Origin: Cardiocondyla obscurior
Taxonomy: Eukaryota; Arthropoda; Insecta; Hymenoptera; Formicidae
NCBI RefSeq assembly: GCF_019399895.1
Contig: NC_091867.1
Span: 1,798,001-1,862,000 of the forward strand
Direction of reading: 5' to 3'
Length of the DNA: 64,000 nt
Shown: in pieces, positions 11,475 to 26,000 of the stretch
How the letters are laid out: each line of letters starts with the position of its first letter
Position numbering within the stretch: position 1 is the stretch's first letter
Made by a program: the position numbers and the translations under genes
The notes under the pieces: generated by a model
What the model saw: only the letters and a program-made list of their open reading frames with translations
The model's database searches: none
Told to the model about the DNA's origin: nothing

Positions 11475-13839
11475 TAATTTCTCTTGACATTATACAACGC
11501 ATCGCGATAATAAATTCATAAAACATTACAAACCTCAAGCAGTGATTAATGTCATGCGTAGCGTACATTACAACAGTTAATTATGCGTTTTTCGCGCGAT
11601 TTTAGCGCGCATTAATACAAACACTCTTAGTTTCTTTCTCACATCGTTTTAACTTTGAAAAAAAAAAACGCTATTAAAAAATTGTTTTACGTGATTCATT
11701 AAATCGCGTGTGTGCATGAGATTAACGATATAAGATACTATACTTTTTTTTTTTTTTTTTTACGCGATTGCAGTTGTGGTTTTAAAAAACGATTTGTTGT
11801 GAATTTAATTTTATGGAAACGGATATTTCTTTAAGATTTTCCGTATCGTTATTAACTTAATAATTTGCGTTGTGGTTAAAGTGTTACACAGGAACACATT
11901 GTAGAAACGAAGTCACAGCGATTCATATTCGCACAAATCTATTATACATATCATACATACGATTTCAATGCATCATATGCACCATTCTGAGCTTTCTTCC
12001 ACAATGCGTCCACCAGATATAAATCTCAATGTGAAACTTGTCGACACGTTTTCGATGCATTTCTCATCTGCCCCATTCGCTCAGGAATCGAAACCGTTAT
12101 CACTTTGGAAAATGTAATATTTGATGCTACAAATGTTACGTGTACGCTATGTCGTCTTTACATTTTTCTTTCTATTTCTACAGCATCAATGTTTAATCAC
12201 GCGATTGTAGCGGGCTTAACTTCGCCGTTTTTTTTTTTTTACGTTGAATGGTAAACGACTTTGGTGAAGTGTCACACTGGCAGTTTCGAAATTTCGATGT
12301 AATCTTAATAGCTCATATATAAAGATCGATAATACGTGGCGATTATACTTGAAAAATTGCTTTTTGGTGTATCAAAAAAAAAAAAAAATGCCACGCGATT
12401 TAGTGTCTGGTCGCCGCTAAGAATTGTTTAAATATGACAATTATATACGCATAATCATATAAATTTCATTGTCGCAGCACGAAATTTATGTACAAGACTA
12501 GGATAGCTGAGAAACTAAATTATCGCCTATTACAGTAATTCGCGTTTCGCCGAGTTAAAATTTCGAGGAATTTCTGTGTCCTCTCTTAGGCGTAATCGCA
12601 TTTCTAAGATTTCCATGCCGTTTACTAATTTTCTTTGACGTTCACTAATTAAATATACGTGGAAATATAATGCGCGAATGAGAATAATTATAACATATAT
12701 ACATATAAACACATGTACATCAATATTGCGATCAGGAACCAAAAGCGAAAAATATTTTATCGGTTATCTTGCACTGAATTTTGCTGAATTATCTTCCAAC
12801 GATCTTATATTATTCCATTTTCAAATTTAAACGTGAACATTACTAGATCACTTTTGGACGCCGTGAAGTCGCAATCGAGAGAGGAACTAGATGGAAAATA
12901 TTTTAATATAACATTACTCTGGAAAGAAATTATCGATTTTTCTTCCAGAGAAAACATATTTTTCACATATCACCTCAATTCTTTTATAACCGTCGTGCAT
13001 TTTTAATATATTTAACCTGGTATTTTAATAATAAATTAAAGTTTAGTAATCTTTTTTTTAATTTCTTAATCTTTCGTAATAAATTCGTTTAATTAATTTT
13101 CTCAATTTTTTCATTACTCGGTTATTGTGCGTTTTATAACAAAGATATATTACACGAATCGTTTGGCATCGTTATAACGGGAGCGATCCAAACGATAACG
13201 AAATTCGATTTACTACTTTCGTTTTAACCGTGGAAAAAAAACCCGCAAAAAATAAAAAATAAAAAAAAAAAAAGAAAAATAATAACTCTGCAACAAGTAC
13301 TTGAACAATTATTCTGTTCTCCGAAAATAAACTATTCCGAATAAGGGATTCGATAAACGTCGATTGTTTCGCTCTGTCCGTTATTAACGAGCTTAAAACT
13401 AACATCTCGCTAGGCGCGCGTGCTGTAATGAAAAAAAAAAGAGGAAGAAAATAAAAATAGAAATAGAAAAGAACACATAGCTATTCCAGTCACGCGTTCA
13501 TGTCTAACACTAGGAATTATTAAATTATCTACGCTACCGCTTCTTACCGTTATAATGACTTACGAGTATGTATCACTGATGGCTGTGCGAGTCTTTCCGG
13601 AACATAGATTCGTTAATGTAAGCGTCGTCCAATATGCGTTGCGCCGATGCCGATTACCTCGAGCACGGAGGATCTTTTTCGCGAACGGCGATCAGGTAAT
13701 CTCGGCATTTCGCGTACAATGCAATGGCACAGAATCGATCCAGGTACAAACAATATACCGAACAGTGCCTCGCGTTCCGACGAATTTCATGAATCGATAA
13801 ATCGCGGAGGAAAAGAAGGAGCCTCTTCCGATAATCGCT
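11475..13839 (-). other. Probable long 3' UTR of the PTB-SH2 gene; no coding sequence seen
   Basis: This AT-rich stretch lies downstream of the PTB-SH2 stop codon at 13842-13840. It contains no credible exon on either strand. It has several A/T homopolymers (near 11743-11760, 12228-12240, 12374-12388, 13260-13275) and several TTTAAT motifs (ATTAAA on the minus strand). Assigning it to the 3' UTR rests on the absence of an earlier minus-strand AATAAA and is an inference. Confidence 0.4.
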
Positions 13840-14049
13840 CTAGACATTCAGATCGGCCATCATTTTGCGAAAATCCGCCAGGGTATTATAATCCGGATCT
13901 GAGTCGATGTCCGCGAAATCCTTGCTGGAGTCAGTCTTGACGAAGCTCGGATTATATCGGCTTAGCGACAACGGGCACGGCAGTAATTCCGGCATGACCG
14001 AGTGGTGAGTGATTAGCGCCGTGAGCGTCGTGAACTCTTTTGTGAAACC
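13840..14049 (-). CDS. PTB-SH2 gene, last coding exon: C-terminal half of SH2 domain and tail
   Basis: 70 codons including the TAG at 13842-13840. The exon follows a TTTTCAG acceptor and starts in phase 0 with GFTKEF. TLTALITHHSVMPELLPCPL is the last helix and strand of the SH2 domain. The tail holds RYNPSF and DYNTLADF, both tyrosines in acidic or NP contexts that could be phosphorylated (inference). Confidence 0.93.
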   Translation of the reverse strand, partial: GFTKEFTTLTALITHHSVMPELLPCPLSLSRYNPSFVKTDSSKDFADIDSDPDYNTLADFRKMMADLNV

Positions 14050-17000
14050 CTGAAAACATACATTATTGATTTTAGCGTGACGGTGGCTGTATCGGAATTA
14101 ATTCTAACGGCTCTCCGAAGTTCGTCCGCCGGGTGTCTCGGCGGCGGCTTCGTAATACCATCCCTCTCTGTTTCGGTTATTATTATGCGCATTGTATTAT
14201 TCAATATTCCGCGTATTATCGCGTTACTAAACGTCGCGGCCACGCGGCCGGGATGGTGAAACGCGATATTAGTCAAAGGTCCTTTTCTCGCGTTTTCGGC
14301 CGGCGCGGTAAAACGTCGCGCGGGGCGCATAACGAGACGAATATTAAACGCGTCCCGTACACGTGCGCGCCGACACGAGTCCTGGGTACCGGGGACTAAA
14401 CCCTGCACCCCGGTATTCATTCGGAATCCTGTGCTTGTTACAGCGCGACGCGTATCCCACCGTCGTCGCGGAGCGCGGGAGAGAGAGAGAGAGAGAGGGA
14501 TGGGAGTTTTGATTTCCCCACGGCATCCACGGCACATTCAACAAAACTCATTTATACTGGTTTCGGAGATTATCAAAGTCCGCGGACTCATTTAATCTAT
14601 CCTGCGAGAGCAACGGGGTGGGGAAGTTCGACCATTTAAATACACGTATCCGAATAGCTAAATGCGCTCTCGGTGGCTTTGCACCGGGGCGTGGTAGTAC
14701 CCCGAGTATAATGTCCGAGCTACTAAAAGCTTCGGCCCTTCGCGCATTAGCATCCAGCGCAGCTTATTTCAATATTAACTTGCGCTTATATAGGAGGAAT
14801 TTCTCTCTCTATCCTCGGCGGGTATTATTTCGAGCGTTAAAAAGAGCTTTGGCTCCTGCGGGGGCCGAAGTCTCGTTTTCCCCCGACGCGGTGCCGCGAA
14901 GAAGATTCGATAAGGGAAAAATTAGCGGCACATATCGTTAGCAAATTTTCTGATACACTTCGAACGGTGCCGTCGCGTCAAATTGACGTTCGGACGGCGC
15001 TCGCGTTTACCTCGTGTTTTCGGACCCAACAAAATGTGAATCGTCCATTTGAACGATATATCCCATTTAGAATTAAACGTATTTGCATTTTTGGACGATA
15101 GAATTTATGGCAAAACACCCGGCGTGATTTATTCCCCGATAGATTCGATATTCCCGGCTGGAGCTGCGACGCCGTTCGTTGAAACAATCGGCTAGCTTGT
15201 TGCACCCCGGGGAGAAATGTTAAACAGCCGGCGTATTTAAACCTTCGTCTTTTACAATCCTTTGAACGGCGACGCGGATATTCGCCTCGTTCGCCGGCGG
15301 GAGATTCGTCGCTTTGGCTCGCGCTTCGCGACTTTTACTTTGATACTCGATGCTCGGGCGGAAGAACGAACCGAAGACGGAAAAGCGAGACTTACTTTGA
15401 TTTTGTAACCTTTGTTTGTGCGCATTATGAGATAATGGGCTATTCCGCTCGGCTGGAATTCACGGGGCACACGGAGGGAGAGTGCGTAACATCCGGGCTT
15501 GCTGGTGCTCTCGCGCACCATGAACGCTCCTTCCGGCTCCTGGCTCAATACTTCCAGCGTTATCTCCCTGAAATCACGGGGGTCGCATCATTAATGATAG
15601 ATGGAATACGACTTTTCTAGGCGGGTGGACGGTCGGCGCGGCCGATCGGATTTGCCAGTTCCAGTCACAAAGACGGCCACTGGAAACTGGACTGCGGATC
15701 GGATCACCCGACGAATATTTAAAATTAGCCGCGGGCGACGTGCTATTTCGGCGCACGAGGAGGCAAACCGCACGCGGCTGTGTGTACGTACGCGCTTGTA
15801 TATATACACGCACACATATATATGTATATTTTACTCCATGTCGCGGAGACCAACCTGGGTATTCCGGCCTGAAACCAGGGAGCTTTGCGTAGCTCGGCCT
15901 CCTCGCTTCGATTATTCAGGCTGTCCGTTCTCTCGGGCAAAGGCGGCGGGGTTGGCGTGGAGCCATGAGTGCTCCCGTCAGCGGGCACCGAGCTACTCGA
16001 CGTGCTAATTTGCGATCTTCTTTTCGACTTGAATTCCGCCTCCGTGTTCGAGTCCGGGCAATTGTGCCCTATCCTGAAAATGAAAGAGCTGTCGTTCACG
16101 AGTCCGCTTCCGGAAAGACGCGCGAGATAGAGAACGACGAGGGATGAAAACGAGGGAGGAGGAGGAGAGAGGCCCCCGCTGCCGGGGCTTACCTGTTGTT
16201 CTCGATGTTGAAGTTCTTCGCGTTGGTGATGGACGCGTTGATGGTGTTGTCGAGGCTCTCGGACGGCGGGATTTTGTTGTACAACGGCCTCGTACCCTCC
16301 GAGTCGATGATCGCCTCGTTAATGTAGCCCCCGGAGTGGGGCCTGTTCGATGGGCTGGTCGGCGTGCTGCTGCCGCTGACGAGCGGGCAGCTGTCATCCT
16401 CGCCGTTCAGTCCAAGAACGTCGCGTCCACCTGTCAAACCCATCGCCAGCCGTTTTATCAGCGGCGGCTTGTCCGTTAGCCTCTTGTACGAGTTGAGCTC
16501 CGTCGGCGAGTTGCTTTCATCGCTGGTCGGCGTGCTCTGCTGGGATATGCTCTTCGGCTCGTCCGCGCTCGTTATGGGACCGAGGACGTTCGTGAACGAC
16601 GGCCGCAGACCCGGGATCGTATTCGGCGTCTAGAATTATTCCAAATTTATCGTTCAAGCGCGCGACGTTTGCTCGACCGGACCGGGATTCATTCGTCGAG
16701 ATAAACGTGTCGCGCGAATGCACCGCGGGCAACGAACGGGGCACCGCAGATATTAGGAGGGACGTATTCGCGTAATCGGAGCCGACGCGACATTTCCGCG
16801 AAGTTAATTTACTCTAAGCTGCCGCGCCAGACGAGTTAATTCGCTCTCACGGCGTAACGCCTGGTTTTGCAAGACTCTCCCGTTGTAACAGCGGCCAACT
16901 ACGCTTCACGACGAATATCTTGCGCTCGTATGAAATCACCTTTACACTGGCGAGTCGCAGCGTAGGCGAGCCGGCGCTGCCGAGCTGCACGTTCATATCC

Positions 17001-20000
17001 GCTGCGGACGGGCCCCTTCCAGGCCTGGAGGCGAGCGACGTCCGACTCTTCAGCCACGAGGAGTTCGACGACGGGCTCCTGCAAGCGCCCGCGGCGATCG
17101 TGTCGTCTACGGTGGACGATTTGTTCTGCAAAACAAAACGGTGATCTATTGCCAAAGTTGTGTCTCCCTTACGTCAGGACGGAGAGAGAGCGGGAGGAGG
17201 GAATACCTTCAAACCCGAGTCGTCGATCAGGCGGGGACTCGCGAGTCTCTTCGGGGTTCCGGGATTTGAATATTCGAGTCGCGCGGCGATTATCGCGGCG
17301 AGGACCATCGGGACGGACTGGCCGTTTACTTCGAAACGCGCAGCGGTAAGCGAGAAACTCGGGTCGAATTTATAATTAACGCGGCCTGCAAACGGGACAC
17401 CTACTGGAGTCGGGTGGCCCTCGCGAGACCACGTCGGCAGAGGACACGGCTGTCGCCGCGGTACCTACCACCGTCTCGCCCCGTCTTGGATATTTAAGAG
17501 GCTCTTCCGCGAGCTCTTCCGGCAGCTTCTTTACTGCCGCACGTGTACGCATCCCGGCTGCGCGTTATCCGGGTATCTATTCCACTTCGTGCGCCAGACG
17601 ACGTCTAGCATCCGCTTCAATAGTCCCCGGAGTGTCGTGCGCCGGAGGCTCGTGGAAGAGGGAATCCTGGTCGCGCGATTTAAATAAAAAACAATCCCGG
17701 CGATTTCGAATCCGCGTCGCATGCCGAGCGCCTGAAAGATCAGAAGCCGTGAGATCCCGGCCGTCGATTGCGTTCCTAACACGTTTCACGGTTAAATCGG
17801 AGGTGGAGAGGCCTTCGCGAATTTCGCTTTCCGCGCCTCTATTTATTTTGCGTCGCGCAAGCGGGCCGTAATCAGCGAGCGTGATCTTTAAGAAGATCTC
17901 GCGGAACTGTCCGCTAATTGCTGAAACTACTTAATTGCAATCTACGGGGGCTTTTGTGAGAAAACTGGCAGGTGACACGGATACGTAACCGGCCCGCCGG
18001 TGAAGTTCAGCGCGGCGAGAACTCGCTAGCTGACGGCGACAAAAATTAATGACTTCGTTAGCACTTTAAATTAGCCGGCGAAACGCGCGCGCCGGTGATA
18101 ACTCATCTCTATCGCGTAATTCCACGTTTGAGTCGGCCAATTGTCCCGTTTACTTCGACAGATCTAAGACGTACCCACGACGTTCGGTGCTCCTGCTTGT
18201 CCTTGCGATAAGCTGTCGTCGACCGCGGCGAGATTACATCCTGAAGGATCGGTTGGCGCTGAAGCTGCGCCACGTACGCCATGCGGAAAGCATTGCCAAC
18301 GATGGTATTCAGCTCCTCCGCCTGCAAGCAGACAGGTCCCGGCGCGAATTTTATTAAACACATTATTTCACCGTCCCTCCCGCATTAGTAAGTAGTATCG
18401 CTGACGCAATCCGATTACGACCGCGATTCGCTACTTTCGGTTTAATTACGCGAAACATTTCCGGCGATAAATTAATTCACGCAATTACCTCTGTAGAAGA
18501 AAAAAAAAAAGTAATAATAATGAGGAAGAAGAAAAAAAAAAAACGCGAGTTATAAGGTAAGTATAATTAAACCATCATCGCGTAGAAGTTCTTCTTTCAC
18601 AAGAAATATAAATATGTTGGAAAAGAAGTAATTATTTAAAATTGGCCGTTGAACCAAGCGAAAACCGTCTCGGTGAGAGTCCAAGAAAATTCGCGGCGCA
18701 CAAAAATAATATTTTCGTTGCACATCGAGCCAATTAGACCTTTCCGGGGGCCGACGGTGGCAGAGGAGAAACATACGGTCGGGTTGAAGAGCAGACACGC
18801 CGCCGTGGCGTAAAAGCGGAGTCTGAATGTGTAATAAGCACTCGCGGGAAGCCGCAAGCTTTCGGTGCCTCGTGCCCGTCCGCCCGTTTCGAAAGCTCCC
18901 GGAGTGCATACGCCTTTCGCGTTTGTGCGCGATCAAAGATGCAGGTGAATCGTGTGTGGGGGGGGGGGTAAGAGGGGGTGAACGTGCGTTACGACCGGTC
19001 ACGCATACGTGCAGCGAGAAATGGGGAAAAAGGTCGGGCGAGGGAGGCTATCTTCCTCTTTTCCGAAAGCGTCTCCGTCGACTGAAAGCCGCGACGCGAT
19101 GCGTATTAATGCACGCCGGGGGTCGACGTTGCAGTCGAGAGTCTAAAGGGAAGGCATTGTACAGAGACGGACGGTGAGCGATTAACGTCTCGTCCGTCCA
19201 ACTTTTTCTTTCACGAGGGGCAAGGACCGGCCGTCGCGAACCGCGTTCGGGGAGATATTCAATCGCTTCTGCGTCGTCCGCGTAGTTACATCTCGGATTT
19301 CCTCCATGTTCCCGCCTATGCAACGCTCTCCCGCCTATGCATTCTCGTGACATTGTAACGATATTGTTGCAAGCGACGCGGAAATCCTCGTAGATCCCTG
19401 CTTCGCGCGCCGTTCCCATAAAGCAAGGAAATACGGTTCGCCGGCGGGATCCGCGTGTGCAACAAAAAAAAAAAAGATAAAAAAAAAGATAAAAAAAAAG
19501 AAAAAAAAAAAGAAAAGAGAGGAAAAAAAAGAAACGCGAGGTGGAATCGCAAAGCTGAATGCATCGGCGCGGTATTTTCCAATGATACTATATCGATTTG
19601 CTCTCGTCGACCCGCGCGCGTTGTTACGGAACCACCCCCTCCGTTGAAACGGAGGCGCGACGCTCGCAATCGGTTTGTTCGCCACGCCGAAAGGCCGGCC
19701 GAAAGAAATAATGCAGGCGGCGGTAATGCGTTTTAATGAATACGTGCTCGTGCGGGACAATGGCGGTCGGGGGGGTCTCGTATTAAAACGCGCTCAGTCT
19801 CCGCGCGTTTGCTCGAATAATTTCACGGTCTGCGGTTTGAGGCCAGGTCGAATGATTCCGGCTACGAGGATATTTCAATTACGTTTGCGCGCCAGGGCAC
19901 GGTGATGACTCGAGGTATAATTGCGGGCCGGCCCGGTCCGTAAGTGGCCAAGTCATATCCGAGAAAGCCTGTTCTTCCGCCGGCTTAAGCGCCACGCGAA

Positions 20001-23000
20001 TCGCCACGTACTTTATGCGAAATTCTTCCGCCGCCGCATGCGAAAACGTTTACGAGAACTTTAATTTTAAGGACGGAGAAAGAGCGCGACCGACGTCCCC
20101 GGCGAGATATATTAGAGGCACGTTAAGAGACTTAAGTCTAATTGTACAGTAAAATAATGACGTAATCGGGGGTACAATTTTTATAGCAATTACTGTTATA
20201 ATTGTACGCTTGCGTTATTTTAATGGCGCAAATAGATCATTCGCGACCGGTGGTCGCGTCTGAAATTTTAAGCACGGTAAAAATTCACGCGCGTTCGTTA
20301 ACTCTACTATATTTAGCTTCCGTCATTAGGACGTACGGCTGGTTTTCGCGGATGTATGCGCGAGCCCGAGATGCAAATCGGCAGATACCATCGATGGAGC
20401 CCGGCGCGTACTTAGACGTGGGAAAGTCCGAGGGTTGATTTATCGCGCGGGAAAGAGCACCGTCCCCGCCATCAACGCCATGCTTCACGGAAACGCGAGG
20501 GAAAACATCCCGGGCGATGAAGGAACCCGGTTCGCTCACGACCGAGGAAAAGATCGGCGTCACAAGGGAGAATTTATCGTCGCCGTGGGCGGACCGCTGG
20601 CCTGGCGAGGATCGCGGCCGAGTCCCTCGACCGTCGAGCCCTTCACCTCCGCGTTGCCGAGAGTCGAAAACACGGCCCTGAGATTCCCGCCCCGAGGTGG
20701 AATTTAAGCGCGATGAAATCATCACCGGCGGACCCTCCTCCTCTTCCCCGTCGCTGCGTCCCATCCTGGACGTTGACTCGAGCAGGCACTGACCCTCTTC
20801 ACCGCGTTTAAATTCAGGTCCGTTCGATTGATCGATTCCGGCGATCGTATCGTCGCTACCACGTTGAACCGCCGCGTAAATCGGCTACGTCCCCTTCTTC
20901 CTCCCACCCCCCGGAGCTGACACTCTCCTTCGGAGAAAATCTCGGGCGACCGAAAGTAGAAGTTGGGACTCTGTGGGTCAAGCGTCGCTGCGAGGAATAT
21001 AGAATGTCACGCAGATTTGAGGAAGAAAAGAACCGTGGAGAGAGAGGATACGACCTCGGGGGAGCTATTTTAGCTCGGCCGAGCGCGGCCTGATCCGCTG
21101 TTTGCGCCGGTGGCTCCGGCAAAAAGACGAGGGACACCGGAATCGAATGGGAAGGGGACCGAAAGGGCGATGGATCGCGCCGTTGGCTTTGCGCCGGTGC
21201 AGCGTGACGGGCTACATTCCAGGCATTCCGCGCGGTCACGGCCATATCTCCAGCTCCTCTAGATTTCCCGTCCCGCATACGCCCGGTCTACCAACACCGC
21301 GAGCCGGTACTCGCAATAATGGCGCCCGGCTGAAGGGAATCCCGAGGCCTTCCCCCCTACGCCGCGCTTCTGAGTTTCCCTCGCTTCGGTTTCTGGTTTA
21401 CCTCGTTCCTCGCGACACCCAGGGTGCGAAACGGCCGAGGAAAAGTCTCGCGGTGTTCTAAGGAACCGTTCTCGCGAACCGATGGCGACGACCATGTTGG
21501 TACCCGTCGCCTCGCAGCCAGCGCCTTCGCCGTCGAGTTGCCATCGATGGCAATTGCCCAAGCAGCGCACTTTCACACTCGCACCGCGACGATTCTCCCT
21601 TTCTCGCTGAATCTGACGTAATAACGAGATCAACGTCGCGATAATTAGGCCCCTTTCTATTCTCCGTGATCTTTCGTTTTCCGCCGCGGCCGCACTTGCT
21701 GAAGATGACATCGAGTCCTACGAATTCGCGTTTCTGTTGCGTTTTATCTCTGCCGCGAGCATTAGTCGAAATTAACAGAGACCCAGTTCTATGTCATTTT
21801 CAATCTCCATTTAGTGAGGGAAGAAGGACCGAGGGACGGAGAGAAACGAGACCATGTACTCAAAGATCGTCAAGCTCGTGCGATCGAATCGGGTTAAAAC
21901 GAGCTTGAACAAGTTCCGCCTTCGATGCCACGGTGACCTCCTGCTCGTGACAGGCACGGTTAGTTTCGAGTGTCAAATATTCGAGCCGCACCGTTACGCG
22001 CCGTTATACATATCGATACGACCGGATCCCCGGGCGTTAGACCTGCCGGCGAAACGATTGTTACGACGTTCGCGATAATTATTCGACGATCTGTCCCGGA
22101 AGCGGAATTAGAATACGCTTCGGCGAACGCCCCATCTCGTACTCGCGAAAGGAACGAATTTACGTTGGCGCGATAATGAAAATGCAGCGAGCGTGCCACT
22201 TATCTTCCCTTAATTGTGTCTACGGATATCGTCTACAAGAATCGTCTCTGCAAAGGAAATTATTAACGTACCTAATGCCTCTGGCGAGCAGATAATTAAC
22301 AGCGATAATTTTGGTAATGGCCCCTCGCGCGTTTCTTGGACTCTACGAGCGAGCCGCAAAATCCCGTCGGGGAAGGCCAAGCGCAGCCTTGTTGAGGCAT
22401 AATGCCGAAATATCGTTTGACCGTGGAGCGAGTACTTTGTTCGACGTAACGTGAAATCGGCCGAAGATTGGATCGAATGTAGCTATATAGACCGATGCAC
22501 CGGTCAGGGAGCGCAGATGAAGCACGACCGTTGCATAATCTGATCCTTTGATCAGCAATTAACGCCAGGACTGGAGCCCGCTCGTTCCATCTGTTTCGTA
22601 TCTAACAGACACTATGCCAAAATATTGCCAGCGTACGCGGCCACTTTAATCCTCGTTATACGGCCGATCGCTTTCGCGACAAATTAGACACTCAGATGTC
22701 CCGGCATTTTTCCCTATCTCCTCGAAAATTAACACGGCGAATTATATCATTATTTACGTGTCTGATACTTCCTCACGTTTTACTTTAATAAAGCACTGAG
22801 TTAATAAAAAATTGTGCGACAATGTCGAGGAAGTGTTTACGCCCATTAGACGACTTGTTCTTATTAAATGACTTATTAGCGTGGAACCCGTGTATCAAGT
22901 TGCCTAAACAAGCGGGACCCGGCCTTGATTGGCTTTATTCTCGCGATTCGTCAGCGTGGCTTATCGCATGGAGGCCCTCCGACAATATACGGCGAGCTTA

Positions 23001-26000
23001 AAGACGTAGTGATGCGTGAATCGTGCATCACCGGCAGGACAATACGCCCACTTTGTGGCCCGTATAGTTTGCTACTGTACCCTCGAGCCCCGTCATTAAA
23101 CCTATTTCGGTGCCTCTAGAAATGCACCCTTGAGGATGCACGCGACGCGCGAGAGGAGGGCCGTGCCCACCGCTCCGAATTTCTCGGCGCTCGGATTTCC
23201 TGCTTATCGAACGCGGGGACACCGCCAGTGATTCTCAGAAGCGCGAGGATTTAATAAAGTTACGATATACGTTCCCGGTATCACTATCGCCGATCAACGT
23301 TAATTCGCCGTGAATCATCTTGGCAAAACAATAACAAAAACGACGTAAACACGCGATGGGAATATGTCGATAATTTTAGAACAATTAATACAATCATATT
23401 TTCCCCCCTCGGTCCAGTCGCGGTTAATATTTTGCGATCCCCGCGACGTTTCTGCTGGTTACACGGTAGGTACGCAATGCCGATGTAGCAATGATTGGAT
23501 TTGCCTCGTATCGATTAAGTCATTACACATTGTATTAATTCCCAATACGCATTATCCGATATAGATTGTACGGTAATCCGAATACTCTCTATTGCGAAAG
23601 TCACCCCTATTACTCATCGAAAATGTTGCGCATAATATTAAACGCTCTTACAATATTGCAAAATGTAACTTCAAGAACATTAATCCATTTAATATGTACA
23701 CATGTACGAGTTAATTAAAAATTAAATATAAATTCTTTCTACGTTACACGCCACTTCAACATTAAATAATTCTTAATTAATAGTATTTAATTTTGTAAAA
23801 TAACGTACCGATGTAAAACGTTAAAAATAATTAATATACATAACGTTAGCGAGCAGTTAAAAAGCGCAAACAGATTTAATTGCATAATTTACCATTTAAT
23901 TACGTATGAGTAAGCAAGCGGCTATCAATCTTCGCGATGAATAATCGTGACTTTGTACTCTCTCAGCCGGCAGTGGAATAAAAGGACAAAACCGGAAGCG
24001 GGTGAAATCGAGCGAAATGAAGCACAGTGGTGGTAGAGTATTGCGATGGGGAGCAGCGATAAAAATAGTTGACATATGCGTCCAAAGCGAGGGACGGGGC
24101 ATTCGACGTGCGTTCGATTCGAGACGCAGCCGCGCTAAGACCGCGACGGTTACCTTCTCGCGAAACGTCACTTCTCTGCAGGAAGCGAGCGAGGAAGCTG
24201 AGGCCCAGTCATTGTAAAGTGGCACTTTACGGCGACTTCTCGTCGGGAATCACCGTGGAAATCTCAAATTGCAAATTACCTGAGCGGCGGTACGGCGAGC
24301 ACTCGCGGAGAATCATTACAGATTTTCCGCGAGCGGTTCGCTTCCACGCGATAAACTAGGCGCTAACGAAATTGCGCGCTCACGGCATAAGGCATGCGAA
24401 ACCCCGACGATGTTCGCCTGTCCGCTGTCCGGGGTTCCCGCATTTCTCGAAGTCATCGCGTCAGTTGTTCGATCTCGATCGGCAGATTTTCGAGAGGAAC
24501 GGCGAGCGGCGAGAACGCGAGCGGTGCCGCACATCTGCTCCGTAGGCGCTAGGGCGGACAAAAACGTAGAAATGTCGCGGCGGCCGACGTGAATGGCAAG
24601 AAAAATCGGTGACGAGACCATTACAAAGTCCTTCACCGGGGGGAACTAACGTGTTATTGAGAAGCTACCGAGATATAACTTATACGCCGCCCGTCTATAG
24701 TTCGAGAGTTCATATTGTACCGAGAGAACTAGTACGAGAAGGTGCCACGCCAGTTAATGGACCACCTTTTGTGCGAGGATGCTCTATTGACGCCCGGAGA
24801 AAATTCCGTAACACGCCGCATGCCGTTTGCGCAACACGATAGACGAACTCGTTTTCTCCTCCGTCTCCCTTTCTCTTTTCTCCCTTTCCGCCGAAAGTGC
24901 CTTCCCTCTCGGAGACCGCGCCGGGCGCTGCTAGAGAACGAAAAATCCGAGACGAATCCGCCGCGCGGATTCACCTGGCGATGTCACGGATAGTGGACCC
25001 GCCTGGGAGATCATTGGAAACTCGTCGAATTCGGACGACGCTTTGTGAGCCAGCGCCTACGGTGGACTTTCGGCTTTTGTCCGCGGCAGGTCGGCACGAA
25101 TTATGATTTTCCCCATTGTGAAGTCAAGAGGAAGGAATTAACGGAGGGGACGGCGAAATCTTCGGGGCTCCTTTCGCTTGAATCGGTTCGGCGACAATAC
25201 GAGATAATCCAGCTGCCAGAGTAGATTGTATGGCTATAGATCGCGCGTTATCGATGACATAAAGAAAGCCGTGTCGAGTTTTCTTTTTTTTTTTTCTTTT
25301 TTTCTTCTTTTTTTTGGACGCGCACGTTTATATTATTTTTTAATACGACGAGGGGCTCGGTTTTCGTGCTCGCGACGCGAATATTAACTGGAGCAACAAC
25401 GTATTCGCGTGTCGTCGCTAAAATATCAATGCCGCGTGGACGCTCCATCGGTAAAGAACCGACGAGCGAAGGCAGAGAGGCATCTCGCGCTACAAGCGGC
25501 TATATGAAGCCGAGGAATGCGTTCGTCCGATCCCACGGCTTATCCCCCTTCACTCTCCCTTCCCTCGTTAGCTCTTTTTCTTTCTGGTACGCGATAGTAG
25601 TATTACCGGGCTTAGGCTTTCTCTCTCGTCCTCTCTCTCTCTCCCGCCCCTTCCCTCCGCCTCTCTGTTTCTCTCACGTTTTCTCAGACTACAGTATGCA
25701 ATCCGCTGACTCGATGGCTCTCTTTTAGCAGATCCTGGAATGTGACTACCAAACCGATTTCCTTCAAATTTTAAAGAGAAACAAGCGTGTATCGTTGACA
25801 AGACTAAACGATTCAGATACGTGCCAACGAGAGCGTGGGTGTTGGAAAGGTGAACGACTGGAAATTATAAGGAACAACTTCGAGAATACAACTAACTAAT
25901 TCTTTGTCAAATTAAATTTTTAATTCCCACCCGTATCCGTTGGCCGTCGCGTTTCCGTGTCAAAGAAATATCGAATAATTCAAACAGCGAATTTTTTTTT

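Noticed and set aside
16045..16060. TTCGAGTCC-like tRNA T-loop
   Set aside because: It is part of a coding exon, and no A box or cloverleaf can be drawn around it. Other TTCGA matches in the window fail in the same way.
15743..16479. Plus-strand and alternative minus frames over the linker and SH2 exons
   Set aside because: Only the frames that join by phase to the SH2 and PTB exons give recognisable protein.
18958..18968. Run of eleven G as a possible telomere-like or G-quadruplex element
   Set aside because: A single homopolymer without the four spaced G-runs needed for a regular quadruplex; no telomeric repeat nearby.
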